Shown here: positions 16,860-25,509 of the stretch, piece by piece
Numbering within the stretch: the stretch's first letter is position 1
How the letters are laid out: every line of letters begins with the position of its first letter
Source of the DNA: Gaiellasilicea sp963765705
GTDB taxonomy: Bacteria; Actinomycetota; Thermoleophilia; Gaiellales; Gaiellaceae
Direction: 5' to 3'
DNA: 64,000 bases
Assembly: GCA_963765705.1 (NCBI GenBank)
Contig: CAVXXJ010000006.1
Span: 496,001 to 560,000, forward strand
The notes under the pieces: generated by a model
What the model saw: only the letters and a program-made list of their open reading frames with translations
The model's database searches: none
Told to the model about the DNA's origin: nothing
Program-made: the position numbers and the translations under genes

Positions 16860-18119
16860 GTGCGTATTCGGGACGTTCACATCACTCCGGTCGCCTTCCG
16901 GGACCCGCCGCTGCTGAACACGGTCGGCGTGCACGAGCCGTTCGCGTTGCGGGCGATCGTGGAGGTGGTCGCGGAGGACGGTCTGTACGGGCTTGGCGAG
17001 ACCTACGGTGACGCGAAGCACGTGGCTCGGCTGCGGAACGCGGCGAAGGCGTTGGTCGGTGTCGACGTGTGGCATGTCCAGGAGGTCGCGCGCCGGGTCC
17101 GCGCCACGTTGGACGACGGGTCCGGTGGGCACGGTATGGGTGGCATGGTCACCGGCAGCAGTACGGCGGACCGGGTGTTGTCGCCGTTCGAGGTGGCGTG
17201 TCTGGACATCCAGGGCAAGGTGGTCGGGCGGCCGGTGAGTGACCTGCTCGGTGGTGCGGTGCGGGACCGGGTCGAGTACAGCGCGTACCTGTTCTACAAG
17301 TGGGCGGGCCATCCTGGGCAGGAGCCGGACGGGTGGGGTGCGGCGCTCGATCCCGACCAGCTGGTGGCGCAGGCCAGGCGGATCGTGGACGGCTACGGCT
17401 TCAAGGCGATCAAGGTGAAGGGCGGGGTGCTGGCGCCGGAGGAGGAGGTCGCGGCGATCCAGGCGCTGGCCAGGAGATCCCGGACGCGCCGCTGCGGCTG
17501 GATCCGAACGGGGCGTGGAGTGTGGCCACGTCGATCAGGGTCGCCGAGGAGCTGGACGGGGTGCTGGAATACCTGGAGGACCCGACGAGCGGGATCTCCG
17601 GGATGGCGCGGGTGGCGCGGCGAGGCGCCGATGCCGCTGGCGACGAACATGTGTGTGGTGGCGTTCGAGCATCTGCGGCCGGCGGTGGAGGAGGACGCGG
17701 TCCAGGTGATCCTGTCCGACCACCATTTCTGGGGTGGGCTGAACCGGTCGCGGTCGTCTGGCGGGGACTGTGACGCGTTCGGGTTGTCGCTGTCGATGCA
17801 TTCGAACTCGCATCTGGGTGTCAGTCTGGCGGCGATGACCCAGCTGGCGGCGGCGACGCCGAACCTGACGTACGCGTGTGACACGCATTGGCCGTGGAAG
17901 GACGCCGAGGACGACGTGGTGGTGCCGGGTGTGCTGCGGTTCGAGGACGGTGCGGTGTCGGTGCCGACGGGGCCTGGGTTGGGTGTCGAGCTGGACCGGG
18001 ACGCGTTGGCGCGGCTGCATGAGCAGTATGTGGCGTGTGGGTTGACCGAGCGGGACGACACTGGTTACTACCGGCGTGTGAAGGACGCCGGGTTCGACCC
18101 GACGGCGCCGCGGTGGTGA
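16860..18119 (+). CDS. gudD: Glucarate dehydratase-like enolase-superfamily protein (frameshifted)
   Basis: Mg2+-dependent sugar-acid dehydratase of the mandelate racemase/enolase superfamily, likely converting D-glucarate (or a related aldarate) to 5-keto-4-deoxyglucarate. Family marks are the N-terminal VGVHEPFALRAIVEV and SPFEVACLDIQGKVVGRPVS, the KIKVKGG-type Lys segment (FKAIKVKGGVL), LRLDPNGAWS with a metal-ligand Asp, NMCVV, LSDHHFWGGL, and MHSNSHLGVSLAAMTQLAA with the catalytic His/Asn; DTHWPWK follows. Slips near 17,470 and 17,625 interrupt an otherwise full-length protein of about 420 residues. The start GTG 16,860 fits a leaderless transcript. It is followed 14 bases later by a D-2-hydroxyacid dehydrogenase gene. 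Confidence 0.87.
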   Translation: MRIRDVHITPVAFRDPPLLNTVGVHEPFALRAIVEVVAEDGLYGLGETYGDAKHVARLRNAAKALVGVDVWHVQEVARRVRATLDDGSGGHGMGGMVTGSSTADRVLSPFEVACLDIQGKVVGRPVSDLLGGAVRDRVEYSAYLFYKWAGHPGQEPDGWGAALDPDQLVAQARRIVDGYGFKAIKVKGGVLAPEEEVAAIQALARRSRTRRCGWIRTGRGVWPRRSGSPRSWTGCWNTWRTRRAGSPGWRGWRGEAPMPLATNMCVVAFEHLRPAVEEDAVQVILSDHHFWGGLNRSRSSGGDCDAFGLSLSMHSNSHLGVSLAAMTQLAAATPNLTYACDTHWPWKDAEDDVVVPGVLRFEDGAVSVPTGPGLGVELDRDALARLHEQYVACGLTERDDTGYYRRVKDAGFDPTAPRW

Positions 18120-18133
18120 GCGGAGCGAGCCAA

Positions 18134-19093
18134 ATGAGCACCGTTCTCATTACCGATCCGCTGATCGTTGACTACATCGACGAGCCGTCCTGGGAGGTGC
18201 TGACGTTCCGTCCGGATGAGGAGGTCGTCGCGCGGCTGTCCGAGGTGGACGTGCTGATCGCGTCGCGGGTGACGCCGGAGATGGCTGTGGCGGCGAAGAA
18301 CCTCGAGCTGCTGCATGTGCCGGGTGCGGGGCTGGACCGGATCGCGCTGGACGCGCTCCCGCCACGAACGACGGTGTGCAACACCTTCCATCATGGCCGG
18401 TCGATCGCTGAGCACGTGGCGATGGTGTCGCTGATGTTGGCGCGGCGGGTGCTGTTGACCGACCGGATGCTGCGGCAGGGTACGTGGGTGTCGGTGGCGG
18501 TGGACCCGGACGAGCGGGTGGCTACCACGTTGGCCGGCCGCATGGTGGGTGTGGTGGGTCTCGGTGAGATCGGCTGTTCGGTGGTGCGGGCGTTGACGGC
18601 GTTGGGGATGCGGGCACAGGCGGTGCGGCGGAACCCGGTGGTGCCGGACGGTCTGCCGGTGGAGCGGGTGCTGGACATGTCCGGTTTGGACGAGCTGTTG
18701 TCTACTTCGGACGTCGTGGTGCTGACGGTGCCGTTGACCGACGAGACCCGCGGCATGATCGACGCGCGCCGGCTGGCGTTGATGCGGCGGGACACGGTGC
18801 TGGTGAACGTGGCGCGTGGCCCGTTGGTGGACGAGGACGCGTTGTTCGACGCGTTGTCGGGTGGCCACCTCGGTGGTGCGGCGTTGGACGTGTGGTGGGG
18901 TCATCCGAAGGACGGCGCTGGTGTGAAGGGGTACACGCGGCCGTTCGAGCTGTTGGACACGGTGGTGCTGACCCCGCACAACTCGGGTCACACGCAGGAG
19001 ACGTTCGCGGCGCGGGCGGCGGAGATCAGGGCGAACGTGGCGCGGCTGGCGAGTGGGGAGCCGTTGACGAACGTGGTGCGTGCGGGTCGTTAG
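18134..19093 (+). CDS. D-2-hydroxyacid dehydrogenase, NAD-dependent
   Basis: Cytosolic oxidoreductase of 319 residues. The Rossmann motif is GMVGVVGLGEIGCSVVRAL, the catalytic Arg is in VNVARGPLVDEDAL, the Glu is probably replaced or shifted near LDVWWGHPK, and the catalytic His is in LTPHNSGHT. The end reads NVARLASGEPLTNVVRAG, normal for the family. It lies 14 bases after the glucarate dehydratase-like gene and should be co-transcribed; it may reduce or oxidise a keto-acid intermediate of the same sugar-acid pathway, though its exact substrate is open. Start ATG 18,134 was taken because it begins the first strand (STVLITDPLIVDYI). Confidence 0.9.
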   Translation: MSTVLITDPLIVDYIDEPSWEVLTFRPDEEVVARLSEVDVLIASRVTPEMAVAAKNLELLHVPGAGLDRIALDALPPRTTVCNTFHHGRSIAEHVAMVSLMLARRVLLTDRMLRQGTWVSVAVDPDERVATTLAGRMVGVVGLGEIGCSVVRALTALGMRAQAVRRNPVVPDGLPVERVLDMSGLDELLSTSDVVVLTVPLTDETRGMIDARRLALMRRDTVLVNVARGPLVDEDALFDALSGGHLGGAALDVWWGHPKDGAGVKGYTRPFELLDTVVLTPHNSGHTQETFAARAAEIRANVARLASGEPLTNVVRAGR

Positions 19094-19165
19094 TGCGGTG
19101 ACCGGATCGCCCTTCGGTGCGTGCGTCGGGCACAATCGGGTAACCGATCTTTTCGCGGAGTGGGT

Positions 19166-19472
19166 GTGAGCTGGCTGGTGTGGGTGTTGGGTGGCGTGGT
19201 GCTGGCGGCGGCGGGGTTCGGCGCCGCCTACCTACCGCGGGAGAGGGCACGGGGCCTGCGCCGTCGCACCGCATGGTCCACTGCCCGTGCCGCCATCGAG
19301 AGCGCGACGATCAGCCGGGACGCCGCACCTCACGACGTGCCGGAAGCCGAGGAGCTCCTCACCCGCGCCGAGCTGCTTGCTCGCCGGCAGGGGAGGAGCG
19401 GCTGCCGCGGTGGAGGCTGCTGGTTGCGCGGAGCGGGCCGACCGGCTGTGGCGGGAGGCTGCCGGTGACTAG
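19166..19472 (+). CDS. Small single-pass membrane protein of unknown function (frameshifted)
   Basis: Begins GTG 19,166 with VSWLVWVLGGVVLAAAGFGAAYLP, one hydrophobic helix with the N-terminus probably outside, followed by a basic stretch (RERARGLRRRTAW) and a helical cytoplasmic region rich in Ala and Glu (STARAAIESATISRDAAPHD, then PEAEELLTRAELLA). A slip near 19,385 shifts it into the frame ending CAERADRLWREAAGD. The repaired length is about 100 residues. The next gene's GTG start (19,465) overlaps its end, so it is the first of three co-directional membrane-protein genes. No family is recognised. Confidence 0.55.
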
Positions 19473-20759
19473 GCCATGGCTGCGGTGGGTGTTCCTCGGC
19501 TTACCGCGGTAGTGCTGGTCGTGGTGTTCCTCGTCGCGCAGCGGCAGAGCGTCGACGTGAGCTACGCGCAAGTCGCCGTCCGGCAAGGACACGTGTCGCG
19601 AGGGCGACGCCGGCGAGCTGACCGACCGCACGCTGCCGTCGGTCGCCGAGATGACCGACATGGTCGCGAAGGACAACGGTCGTGCGGCTGCCCGGCGCGG
19701 TCGCGTACTGGGACGAGCGGCAGGTCACCAGAGCGGTCGGGGACGCGGACATCCGCATCCTCGTCGCCCCACCCGGGCTGAGCGAGGACCAGCAGGACCA
19801 GGTCCGCGACGTCGAGAACGCCACGATCCGGATCATGGGCACCGAGATCGTCGGCAGCGTGTACCAGGTCGGTCAGCGGCGACCTCGCCGGCTGGCGCGG
19901 CCAGTTCGCCGCCGGCGACGTCACCAGCCTGCTGCTGGCGATCATCTCGAACGAGAAGAACGAGCCGCAGCCCGACGGACGACGACCTGCTCGCCGTGCG
20001 CGCACCGACCGCCGCCGAGCTGGCCGCGGTGGCCGCTGACCTGCGTGCCGGCCGCCCGCACCTCGCGCGCCGGCGCGACCCTCAGCCGCCAGGCCGACGA
20101 GCGGGGCCGACCGCGTTCGGCGACACGGCACCGCTCGTCGTGGCCGCGTTCGGCCAGCAGCCGTACGCCCAGCCGGTGCCCGAACTACGGGCCGGCGCTC
20201 GCGAAACTGTTCCCCGACACGCCGATCGTCGTGCTGTACGGGAACTGGATCTCCTACTACGGTCCGCACGCCGGCGAGTTCGCGGACGTCGCGGCCGCGG
20301 GCTTCTACGCCAGGTACGGCGAGCTGCTCAGCCGCTACGACTTCCCGCAGGACAACGTCCTCGACGCCTACTTCGACCACGTCACCACGTCCGCTACGCC
20401 GGGGTGTTCGACCGCCCGCTGCCCTACCAGCCGTTCGACCCGCTGCGGGTGGCGCTGCCCGCGCTGCCGTGGCTGTTCGTGCGTGCGTGCCGGGTTCCTG
20501 GCGTTGTCGGTGCGGTCGGTGCTCAGGCCCGCGGCGCCGGCCCGCCGCGCATCCCGGCCCGCATGGTCGCGGTCTGACCACGCTCGCCGTCGAGCTGTCG
20601 GCCCTGTCCCACGACCCGGCACTCACCCGCGCTATCGCGAAGCTCGAGGCCGCCCGTGCGGCGGTCACCGAGGACCTGCCGGACCGCCACGTGCGGCGGC
20701 TGCTGGGCGACGCGGAGCAGGAGCTGGACACCGCGGCCCGCAAGCTGGGCCGCGCCTGA
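19465..20759 (+). CDS. Two-helix membrane protein of unknown function (many frameshifts)
   Basis: Starts GTG 19,465 (MTRPWLRWVFLGL), followed after a slip by TAVVLVVVFLVAQRQSVDVS, a first membrane helix. A large extracytoplasmic domain follows (TDRTLPSVAEMTDMVAKDNG, DADIRILVAPPGLSEDQQDQ, TPIVVLYGNWISYYGPHAGE, RYDFPQDNVLDAYFDHVTT), then the motif YAGVFDRPLPYQPFDPLRVA and a second helix (LPALPWLFV). The cytoplasmic tail is a probable coiled coil (LTRAIAKLEAARAAVTEDLP, then LGDAEQELDTAARKLGRA). At least six slips between 19,500 and 20,570 break it. The repaired length is about 425 residues. No database family is recognised. It could be a real gene in poor sequence or a decaying gene. Confidence 0.6.
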
Positions 20760-20794
20760 CTACCGTCCAGCCACCTACCTGGGGCGGGTGTCGG

Positions 20795-21695
20795 ATGAGG
20801 AGCGGTTCGTGGCGCACGCCGTTCGGGCTGGCCGTGGTCGGGCTGCTCGTGCTGGCCGGTTGGGCGTTGTGGTCCGCGGGCATCTTCGACGACGCCATGC
20901 AACGCCAGATCAGGACCTCGTCGGTGTACACGGCGCCAGGCGTCGACCTGGACCGGGCCGAGGCCGAACAGATCATCGGCAACCGGCGGCTGGTCGTCGG
21001 CGTTCCTCGAGGAAGGTGCCGACCTCGCCGAAGCCTGCGACGACACCGGAACGGCCGCGGCCGGCACGTTCGTGCTGCTGCTGAGCCCGCGACCGGCGAC
21101 GAGCTCGACCACTACGGCTGCTCGCAACTTCGCCCGGCGACACGACGACGGCGAGAACTTCGGCAAGGCGTTCGTGGCGGAGACGATGATCGCCGCAGGG
21201 GCCGACCGAGTTCGTCGACCAGCCGCTCGACGCGCTGAAGGTCATCGCCGTCAACTACGACAGCCTGGTCAAGGCCGGCATCGTGCCCGACGGCGCGCGG
21301 ACCATCATCCCGTCGGCTGCCGCGCTACCTCTCGCGCGCGGCCGCGGTCGCGGCCGTACTCGCGGGCGCCGCGCGGTGTTCCTCGGCCGCCCGCCGGGCG
21401 GGCCGGCTCGCGGCAACCCACCGGGAGGAACGGGACACGGCCTCGGACGCCCGCGGCGTCGCTGGCCGCGAAGGCGGCGGTGCTGGCCGGCCACGATCAT
21501 CGAGCTGGACCGCCGCTATGCCCGCGCGAACAAGAGGTCCAACGCAAACACCGGAACCTGGCCGCCGAGTACACCGAACTGGTCGCCGACCTGACCGCCG
21601 ACGAGCCCGACCCGGCACTCGCGGACCGCGTCGAGTACCTCACCGAACGGGCCCGCGACCTGACCCGCACGAGACGCTGGCGGAACAAGCAGTAG
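20795..21695 (+). CDS. Two-helix membrane protein with coiled-coil tail, unknown function (frameshifted)
   Basis: Starts ATG 20,795 with RTPFGLAVVGLLVLAGWALW, the first helix. An extracytoplasmic domain follows (RTSSVYTAPGVDLDRAEAEQ, then FVLLLSPATGDELDHYGCSQ, then RTIIPSAARY), a second helix (AAAVAAVLAGAAAVFLAARR) and a long charged helical tail (RLAATHREERDTASD...RYARANKEVQRKHRNLAAEY) ending WRNKQ. Slips lie near 21,005, 21,080, 21,130, 21,210, 21,320 and 21,520. The layout of helix, outside domain, helix and coiled-coil tail is the same as in the gene just upstream, suggesting a related or paired role. It lies 275 bases before the VWA-led operon. Function is unknown. Confidence 0.6.
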
Positions 21696-21969
21696 GCGAA
21701 CTTGCCGAATATCTGCCGATATTGCCCGCGATAAACCGACCGCATAGTCAGGTATGAGGTTGCGAATTTTTCGGGATTGGTTGAACCAAAAATAGCCACC
21801 TTTGTCTACTTTTTGTCAGGTCCGCCTCGGATTGCGTGGCTCGAGATCATGGTGAATGCTGTGGCATGACGCGGGGCGGTCCCGTACGCCGGTGTAACGG
21901 AAAACGTGGAATGCGCGACGTCCGCAGCAACATAATCGGAGTGAGCGGCGGCCGTAGAAGGGCCATTTC
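21696..21969 (+). promoter_or_regulatory. Upstream region of the tubulin-like operon, with two palindromes
   Basis: This 274-base gap is clearly richer in A and T than its surroundings and is the only sizeable non-coding gap before the eight-gene operon. It contains a perfect 6-4-6 palindrome AATATC-tgcc-GATATT at 21,708-21,723 and a perfect 6-1-6 palindrome TTGGTT-g-AACCAA at 21,777-21,789. AGAAGGG (about 21,956-21,962) can serve as ribosome binding site for the ATG at 21,970. No confident -35/-10 pair was assigned. Confidence 0.45.
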
Positions 21970-24390
21970 ATGTTTGCAGTGTTCGCGGCACGTCAGTTTT
22001 CCACGAGAAACCGGCACATTGGTGCCGGCTTTCTACGAAATCGGAAACGCTGGCGGCGACTCGGCGCGGCGCTCGGTGTCGTCCTCGGTGTCGCGGCCAC
22101 ACTGCTCCCACTGTCCACAGTTCCCGGTGCCGCACAGGACGAACCGCCGACACTGCCGCCGCTCCAGGTCGTGGTGCTGGTCGACGAGTCGGGCAGCCTC
22201 GGCGAAGCAGACGTGGCACGCGAGATAGAGGCAGCCAGCACCATCGGGGGCAGCACCCTGGCGCCCGGCTCCGAGGTGTCCGTGGTGGGTTTCGGCAGCT
22301 CCGACGGGCCGGGGCAGAGCGCGGTCCACGTCGTCTGCCCACCCACCGAGCTCGACTCACAGCAGAAGCGTGACTCGCTGGCGACCTGCATCCCCGCCCT
22401 GCACCGGCGCACCAAACAGGAGGGTGACGGTACCGATCACGTCGCCGCACTCCAACAGGCACTCGACTTCGTCCAGGCCGGCGGACCGGACAAGAAGCTC
22501 GTGTTCCTGCTCACCGACGGCAAGCTCGACGTCTCGAACAGCCCGGCCTGGGGCGACACCCCGCAGCGGCGCAACGGTGCGGCCGCGGCCAAGGTCACGG
22601 AAGTCCTCGCCGACCTGGACAGCGCGGGTGCACAGGTGTGGCCGCTGGGGTTCGGGAACGTCGACAACACCGCACTCCGCGACTTCGCGATCGGCCGCAG
22701 CTGCACCCCGTCGGCCGCCGACCCGCACGAACAGGTCGTGGCCACCGCGGACCAGCTGCGGGAAGTGCTGCGAACCGCGTTCAGCTCCGCCAGCTGCGTC
22801 AAGTACAGCCCGATCGACACCGGCACCGTCCCCGAAGGCGGTTCTGTCGACCTGCACGTCGACATCCCCGCCGTGGCGAGCGACGCGTCCATCCTCGTGT
22901 ACAAGCGGGACCCCCGCGTTCAGGTCGAGTACCTCGCACCCAACGCCAGCGAACCGGCCCCGAAAGCCGGTGGCTCCCACTTCGAGTTCGCGGGACAGTC
23001 CACCGAGAACGAGCTGGTGCGGATCACCGACCCCGAACCGGGTCGGTGGACCATCCACCTGTCCTCTTCGGACCTGCCCGCGCAGGAGGTCGCCGCCACC
23101 GTCGCCTACCAGGCCGCCGTCAAGGCGAACCTGTCGATCAGCCCACCACAGCCCGCCGCCGGCCAGACCGTCGACATCGACATGCAGATCTGGGCCCGCA
23201 ACAAGGCGGTCACCGACCCGCCGACCCTGCAGGGACTGTCGTTCGTCGTCACACTCACCGGCGACGCGGACGTCCCCCGACAGCAGGTCACACTGTCCGA
23301 CGCCGACAACGACGGCACCTTCACCGGCCAGCTCACGGTGCCCGACGGGGCCTCCGGTGACCTCACCTTCACCGGCCAGGTCACCGGAATCGGTATCGGC
23401 GGCGACACCCGCGAGCTGGCGACCACGGTGCAGGACACCGCCGCCGAGGTGCAGGCACAGATCCTGTTCGACGACAACCGTGCGACAGTGACACCCGGCG
23501 GCACCGTGTCCGGCACCGTGTCGGTCACCAACAACTCCGGCCAGTCCAGACAGTTGCGGCTCGACGTGGCCGACCCCGCACCCGGCACCGCCCTCACCGT
23601 CGAACCAGCGGCCATCCCGGCCGCCGCGGGCGCCAGCACAACCCGGTTCACCCTGCGGTTCGGCGCCGACACCACCCTCGGCCCGAACGCGGCCACCCTC
23701 CGCCTGGTCGACACCGCCAACCCCGACACGGTAGTCGCGAAGCGGCTGTTCGCCACCGAGGTCTCGCCAGAACCGACAGTCCTGGAGAAGCTGTTCTGGC
23801 TGTGGATCGTGCTCGGCGTGCTCCTGGCCGGCGTGCTGCTGTTCCTGTACACGAGGCTCCGGTCCCGCCGCGAGGCCGGCAGGGTACGCGGCCTGAAGGT
23901 CCAGTTGTCACGCAGCGGCTTCGTCCTCTCCGAGCTCGAACCACGCGACCCCCGCGCCACGGTGTTCGGTTTCGTACTGCACGAGGACTTCACCGGCCTG
24001 CAACTCCAACCGGCCGGCCCCGGCGAGCCGAACACCTACGAGGTGCGTCGAACAGGCCCCACCATCCGGCTCACCCCACCCGGCCAACCCCCGGTCACCC
24101 TGTCCTCCGGCGAACGCCACGACCTCGACCCAGAACTGGCGGTCACGGTCATCGACGAACGCGGCGCCCCCGCGACCAACACACCGACCGCGGGTCCCGT
24201 CGACGACATCTCGTTCAACCCCTTCGACAGCCAACCCGCCCCCGCGACCCCGACACCCACCCCGTCCTACGACGACCCGTTCGCGGCCTCGTACGGCGCC
24301 GCCCCTTTCGGCGACCCGGAACCACCTTCCGGCCGGCACGCCGCACCGGCCGGCGACACCAGCTACGACCCGAACAACCCGTTCGCCTGA
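21970..24390 (+). CDS. Membrane-anchored VWA-domain protein, first gene of tubulin-like/GTPase operon
   Basis: Protein of 806 residues. A hydrophobic signal segment (GAALGVVLGVAATLLPLSTV) follows a basic N-terminus. A von Willebrand A domain starts near residue 66, with a complete MIDAS (VVVLVDESGSL; Asp72, Ser74, Ser76, later a Thr in GDGTDHV and LLTDGKLD). Ig-like beta domains follow (about residues 275-600). One membrane helix at about 608-628 (FWLWIVLGVLLAGVLLFLY) is followed by a basic stop, a small beta-rich cytoplasmic domain, and a Pro-rich tail carrying four short PF motifs (FNPFD, DDPFA, APFGD, NNPFA at the very end). The VWA would face outside. It heads a run of eight co-directional genes; the next starts 53 bases later. 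Confidence 0.88.
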   Translation: MFAVFAARQFSTRNRHIGAGFLRNRKRWRRLGAALGVVLGVAATLLPLSTVPGAAQDEPPTLPPLQVVVLVDESGSLGEADVAREIEAASTIGGSTLAPGSEVSVVGFGSSDGPGQSAVHVVCPPTELDSQQKRDSLATCIPALHRRTKQEGDGTDHVAALQQALDFVQAGGPDKKLVFLLTDGKLDVSNSPAWGDTPQRRNGAAAAKVTEVLADLDSAGAQVWPLGFGNVDNTALRDFAIGRSCTPSAADPHEQVVATADQLREVLRTAFSSASCVKYSPIDTGTVPEGGSVDLHVDIPAVASDASILVYKRDPRVQVEYLAPNASEPAPKAGGSHFEFAGQSTENELVRITDPEPGRWTIHLSSSDLPAQEVAATVAYQAAVKANLSISPPQPAAGQTVDIDMQIWARNKAVTDPPTLQGLSFVVTLTGDADVPRQQVTLSDADNDGTFTGQLTVPDGASGDLTFTGQVTGIGIGGDTRELATTVQDTAAEVQAQILFDDNRATVTPGGTVSGTVSVTNNSGQSRQLRLDVADPAPGTALTVEPAAIPAAAGASTTRFTLRFGADTTLGPNAATLRLVDTANPDTVVAKRLFATEVSPEPTVLEKLFWLWIVLGVLLAGVLLFLYTRLRSRREAGRVRGLKVQLSRSGFVLSELEPRDPRATVFGFVLHEDFTGLQLQPAGPGEPNTYEVRRTGPTIRLTPPGQPPVTLSSGERHDLDPELAVTVIDERGAPATNTPTAGPVDDISFNPFDSQPAPATPTPTPSYDDPFAASYGAAPFGDPEPPSGRHAAPAGDTSYDPNNPFA

Positions 24391-24442
24391 GCAGCACATG
24401 CGGCAGACCAACCACCACTCGACACAGGGAGGCGCGTAGCCC

Positions 24443-25507
24443 ATGGCACGTCTCCCACAGTTCCGCAGGTCCGATGTGGACACCGAACCGAAGTCCGAGA
24501 ACGACAAGGCACGCCTGCGGCGGCTACGCGCATGGGCGCTGGGCTTCGCCGTCACCATCTCGTGCGTCGCGACGCTGTCGATGGTCCTCGGCTTCGGCTG
24601 GCCGGTGTTCGGCGTCCCGGTAGTGATCTTCACCGTGCTGTTCCCGCCGCTGCTGTTCGTCAACCGGCGCACCGTGACCCGCATGTACGGCGACCCACCA
24701 CCACCGGCCGTGCCCCGGTTCCGAGTGGCGATCTCCTTCGTGTTGGGGACGTTCGTGGCGGCAGCGGTCACCCTGTGGATGTTCCAGACCACGATCGACG
24801 CCGTCCGGTCCGAACAGGACCCCATCGCCTGGGACAACAAGACGCGGCAGCTCCAGAACGAGCGAGCGCGGGACACGAAGATCCTCAACCAGCCCGTACC
24901 CGTCGTCGAGCAGGACCCGGAGGTGACCCGGCTCCAGGGACAGCTCGACCTCGCCGAAACACGGCTGAGCAAGGCGAAGGACGACGTGATCTGCGAGGGG
25001 GACGGGACCTGCGGCACCGGCATCCGGGGCAGAGCCGACGCCTACGCCGCCAAGGTCGCTCGCCGTGACGAGCTCGCGGCCGTGGCGGCGGATCTCCAAC
25101 TCCAGCTCGACGACGCGAAACAGCGGGTCGCCGACGACGCGACCAGGCTCACCGGCGAACAAGTCGATGCCGCGGCGCGACAACGCGGCACCAACCAGCG
25201 ACGCGAAGAGCTCGGCCCCAGACCGGCCGGAGCGACACACCTGGACGCCGTGCGCGTGGTGGCCGAACGACACAAGGCCACAGTGGGTGGGATGTGCGTC
25301 GGGTCGTGGCTCGGGTTCCTCGCACTCGACCTGTTGTGGCTGTACACGATCGCGCGCCGCGTCTGCCGGCCCGCCGACGAGAGCGGCAGGTCGATCGCGC
25401 ACCTGGTGAACGACCGGGAGGAGAAGGACGCGTCCGGCGTCAAGGTGTTCAACGAGCTGCCGCCGCGGATGCGCGAGAAGTACGGCACCGCCGGGGGTGA
25501 CGACTAA
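24443..25507 (+). CDS. DUF4407-like membrane protein with coiled coil
   Basis: Protein of 354 residues. Two helices near the N-terminus (LGFAVTISCVATLSMVLGF; VFGVPVVIFTVLFPPLLFV) and a third (ISFVLGTFVAAAVTLWMF) are followed by a long charged coiled coil (DAVRSEQDPIAWDNKTRQLQ, LQGQLDLAETRLSKAKDDV) holding the element CEGDGTCGTGIRGRADAY, which resembles the conserved Cys/Gly element of DUF4407 proteins. A second coiled-coil stretch and a last helix (MCVGSWLGFLALDLLWLYTI) precede a cytoplasmic tail. GGGAGG lies about 10 bases before the ATG. It ends two bases before the next start. The role of the family is unknown; here it is probably a membrane scaffold of the operon's complex. Confidence 0.75.
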   Translation: MARLPQFRRSDVDTEPKSENDKARLRRLRAWALGFAVTISCVATLSMVLGFGWPVFGVPVVIFTVLFPPLLFVNRRTVTRMYGDPPPPAVPRFRVAISFVLGTFVAAAVTLWMFQTTIDAVRSEQDPIAWDNKTRQLQNERARDTKILNQPVPVVEQDPEVTRLQGQLDLAETRLSKAKDDVICEGDGTCGTGIRGRADAYAAKVARRDELAAVAADLQLQLDDAKQRVADDATRLTGEQVDAAARQRGTNQRREELGPRPAGATHLDAVRVVAERHKATVGGMCVGSWLGFLALDLLWLYTIARRVCRPADESGRSIAHLVNDREEKDASGVKVFNELPPRMREKYGTAGGDD

Positions 25508-25509
25508 CC

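Noticed and set aside
15984..17312. A 442-residue minus-strand frame opposite the IclR and glucarate genes
   Set aside because: Composition is extreme in Arg, His, Gln and Pro, with no family features, and it is fully antisense to two genes with strong motifs.
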